Source: Nannocystis punicea
Lineage (GTDB): Bacteria > Myxococcota_A > Polyangia > Nannocystales > Nannocystaceae
DNA: 64,000 nt
Assembly (NCBI RefSeq): GCF_026965555.1
Contig: NZ_CP114040.1
Coordinates: forward strand, 1,178,001 to 1,242,000
Direction: 5' to 3'
The notes beneath the pieces are model-generated. The model ran no database searches. It saw only the letters and a program-made list of their open reading frames with translations, and was not told the origin of the DNA. The position numbers and the translations under genes were made by a program. Positions 62,202-64,000 of this stretch are shown in pieces (position 1 is the first letter of the stretch; each line of letters begins with the position of its first letter).

Positions 62202-62231
62202 CAGGAGGGTCCGGGTTTAACCGCCAGCGAA

Positions 62232-63185
62232 ATGTCAGTTTCTTACTCCATCCCAACCGCCGCGCGCACGTGGACCCTCGCCCTCTTTGCCCTCGCCGGC
62301 TGCGCGTCACCGCCGGACGACTCCGGCGACGGCACCCTCAACACGACGAGCACCGACAGCACGTCCGTCGCGGACACGAGCAGCAGCACCACCGGGTCGA
62401 CCACCGCCGTCGACCCGACGACCGGGCCGCTCACCGGCGACACGCTCGCCACCACCGAGGAGCTCACCAGCTCGACCACCGCCGAGAGCACCGGCGTCTT
62501 GCCGGACGACCCCGGGCCCGAGTGTGACCCGTGGACGCAGGACTGCCCCGAAGGACAGAAGTGCATGCCGTACGCCGGCGACGGCGGCCCGTCGTGGAAC
62601 GCCCTCAAGTGCGTCGACGTCGCGCCCGACCCGGACGGCCTCGGCGAGCCCTGCACCGTGGTCGGCAGCCCGGTCAGCGGCCTGGACAGCTGCGACGAGG
62701 GCCTGATGTGCTGGGACGTCGACGCCGACACGCAGATGGGCGCGTGCGTCGCCATGTGCACCGGATCGCCGGACGAGCCGGTCTGCGCCGATCCCTCGAC
62801 CCACTGCGCGGTCTCCGGGGGCGGCGCCCTCATCCTGTGCATCCCGGGCTGCGACCCCCTCGATCAACCCTGCCCGGACGGCGACGTGTGCATCCCCAAC
62901 CCGGACGACCCGGAGTCCTTCGTCTGCGCGCCCGATGTCAGCGGCCCCGAGGGCCAGACCTTCGACCCCTGCGAGTACGTGAACGAGTGCGACGCGGGCA
63001 ACCTCTGCCTCCCGCCGGTGTTGGCCGGCGAGTGCGACCCGATGATCCTCGGCTGCTGCCTCGCCTACTGCGACATCACCCAGCCGAACACGTGCACCGG
63101 CCAGGGCCTCGAGTGCATCCCCTGGTTCCCGGAGGGCCTGGCCCCGCCGACGCTCGAGACAGTCGGCTTCTGCGGCCTCCCGTAG
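62232..63185 (+). CDS. Cys-rich Ser/Thr-linker lipoprotein, 317 aa (paralogue of 3378-4256)
   Basis: The signal ends at LFALAGCAS. A Thr/Ser-rich linker of about 60 residues precedes the Cys-rich region with DPWTQDCPEGQKCMPY, a VAPDPDGLGEPC turn, DSCDEGLMCW and DACE-like pairs. It closes with LETVGFCGLP. The order of elements matches the minus-strand gene at 3378, so they are paralogues, now 58 kb apart in opposite orientation. They are expected to be exported and disulfide-rich. No enzymatic motif. Confidence 0.88.
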   Translation: MSVSYSIPTAARTWTLALFALAGCASPPDDSGDGTLNTTSTDSTSVADTSSSTTGSTTAVDPTTGPLTGDTLATTEELTSSTTAESTGVLPDDPGPECDPWTQDCPEGQKCMPYAGDGGPSWNALKCVDVAPDPDGLGEPCTVVGSPVSGLDSCDEGLMCWDVDADTQMGACVAMCTGSPDEPVCADPSTHCAVSGGGALILCIPGCDPLDQPCPDGDVCIPNPDDPESFVCAPDVSGPEGQTFDPCEYVNECDAGNLCLPPVLAGECDPMILGCCLAYCDITQPNTCTGQGLECIPWFPEGLAPPTLETVGFCGLP

Positions 63186-63294
63186 TGAGTCGCGAGTCCG
63201 GGCCCGTCGGATTCGAGCTCGCCGAGCGCGGGCTCATGCTCGCGCGCAGCGCAGCTCGTCGGCCGTCGGGTGCGAGCCGACGGCCCGGGGTGAT

Positions 63295-64000
63295 TCAGTC
63301 ACCCGGCACCTGTTCGGCCAGCGCGCGGTACTTCGGGCAGTTGCCGGCGACCGTCGCGATCGGCTCGTCGCCGTTCAACGTCGGCAGGTCCTGCCCGCAC
63401 GTCGCCAGGTCGAGGCCGATCCCCTCGAGCGCGCCCCAGTACCCGTATTGAAAGAAGCTCTCGGGGATCCCCGGCGCGCCGGCCAGGCTGAAGTGCATGA
63501 ACAGGTCGGTGCCGAAGTGCTCCTTCCACAGCGCGAGGTAGCTCGTGTACGCCGCGTACATGCGCGCGTCGTGCTGCGCCAGGTGCTTGATCGGCAGGTT
63601 GGTCGCGCCGCTCAGGCCCTGGCCGCCCTCGTACGCGACGATCGGGATCCCGTACTCGGCGCCCAGCTGCGCGAACTCGGCGTACGTCGCGGCCTTGCCG
63701 GCGATGTCCTGATCGATCGCCGCGAACAGCGAGTCCATGGCGCCGGTCGAGTCGTCGTTCGGCGGCCCGAAGTACGGCGCCTGCGCCACCGCGGCCACGT
63801 GGGTCTTCGGATCGCCGTAGTTCTTGGTGATGAACTGCAGGCCGACGTCGCTGAACGCCGGCCCGAGCGCCCACCCGGCGAGCACCGGCGCGACCGCGTC
63901 CTCCTTGCCGATGGTCGCGAACGCGGCCTTGAACGCGCCCCCGATCTTCACCAGGCGGTCGGCGTTGTACTGCCCGACCTTCATCAGATCGAGGTTGCCG
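63295..64000 (-). CDS. Partial carbohydrate-active-like protein, C-terminal 234 aa
   Basis: The frame is open to the window edge, so the start lies beyond it. The visible part has a beta/alpha feel (VAPVLAGWALGPAFSDVGLQ, EYGIPIVAYEGGQGLSG, LWKEHFGTDLFMHFSLAG) and ends in PKYRALAEQVPGD. The EYGIPIVAYEGGQ segment resembles the Glu-bearing strand of cellulase-like glycoside hydrolases. Substrate and full domain order cannot be judged. Confidence 0.6.
   Translation of the reverse strand, partial: GNLDLMKVGQYNADRLVKIGGAFKAAFATIGKEDAVAPVLAGWALGPAFSDVGLQFITKNYGDPKTHVAAVAQAPYFGPPNDDSTGAMDSLFAAIDQDIAGKAATYAEFAQLGAEYGIPIVAYEGGQGLSGATNLPIKHLAQHDARMYAAYTSYLALWKEHFGTDLFMHFSLAGAPGIPESFFQYGYWGALEGIGLDLATCGQDLPTLNGDEPIATVAGNCPKYRALAEQVPGD

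Noticed and set aside
62549..62562. CTGCCCCGAAGGACAG as a palindrome copy
   Set aside because: It encodes the conserved DCPEGQKC motif shared with the paralogue, so protein conservation explains it. The arms are also mismatched.

Overview
The window is very GC-rich with strong third-position GC bias. It carries many short-signal-peptide Ser/Thr-rich and Cys-rich lipoproteins, a MYXO-CTERM-like sorting tail, TPR-rich envelope proteins beside an ExbB/ExbD/AgmX-type motor, and a Rieske oxygenase fused to a sterol carrier domain. Together these point to a myxobacterium (Myxococcota), plausibly the sterol-making Nannocystaceae. The family assignment is inference from gene content. No rRNA, tRNA, CRISPR array or intact insertion sequence was seen.

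Layout. 1-6.9 kb: small lipoproteins, a metallophosphoesterase, a papain-fold-like secreted protein, a DUF488 protein and a PP2C-like protein that has lost its metal-binding Asp residues. 6.9-8.8 kb: a compact RiPP-type operon with a clear promoter, a 24-residue precursor-like peptide with one Cys, an MNIO/DUF692 enzyme and its DUF2063-like partner. 9-16.2 kb: propionyl-CoA carboxylase beta subunit, a HExxH lipoprotein, hisB, and a Wza-like export protein with an outer-membrane barrel. 16.3-30.2 kb: one long leftward block of envelope-machine genes. It has a TPR lipoprotein, two large TPR proteins, ExbB, two ExbD and a TonB/AgmX-like protein, and resembles the Agl/Glt gliding and surface-transport machinery of Myxococcus. 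30.4-36.5 kb: a frameshifted lipoprotein, metK, hisD and hisC. 36.6-45.8 kb: a multi-PAS/GAF histidine kinase, a MYXO-CTERM protein, and a sterol-type module of Rieske-SCP2 oxygenase plus fatty-acid-hydroxylase-family enzyme between membrane proteins. 46-52.7 kb: an EF-hand-like lipoprotein, a DoxX-like protein, a lipoprotein resembling the periplasmic part of an RND pump without its membrane part, and a class-III aminotransferase with methylmalonate-semialdehyde dehydrogenase. 53-64 kb: small secreted proteins, an FHA protein with a degenerate GGDEF domain, a rhodanese-like gene with an in-frame UGA and a SECIS-like hairpin, a WGR/beta-propeller protein, a Cys-rich lipoprotein and a partial hydrolase-like gene.

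A short palindrome family runs through the whole window, of the form CATGTCC-loop-GGACATG or CCTGTCC-TTCG-GGACAGG. More than thirty copies were found by eye. Many sit just past stop codons or between convergent genes, where they would make terminator-like RNA hairpins. Others lie inside genes and encode signal peptides, a sorting-tail membrane segment or low-complexity linkers.

The most notable candidates are the rhodanese with an apparent selenocysteine codon, the minimal MNIO RiPP operon, the dispersed hairpin family and its use as signal-peptide sequence, the membrane-less RND-like lipoprotein, and the Rieske-SCP2 sterol module.
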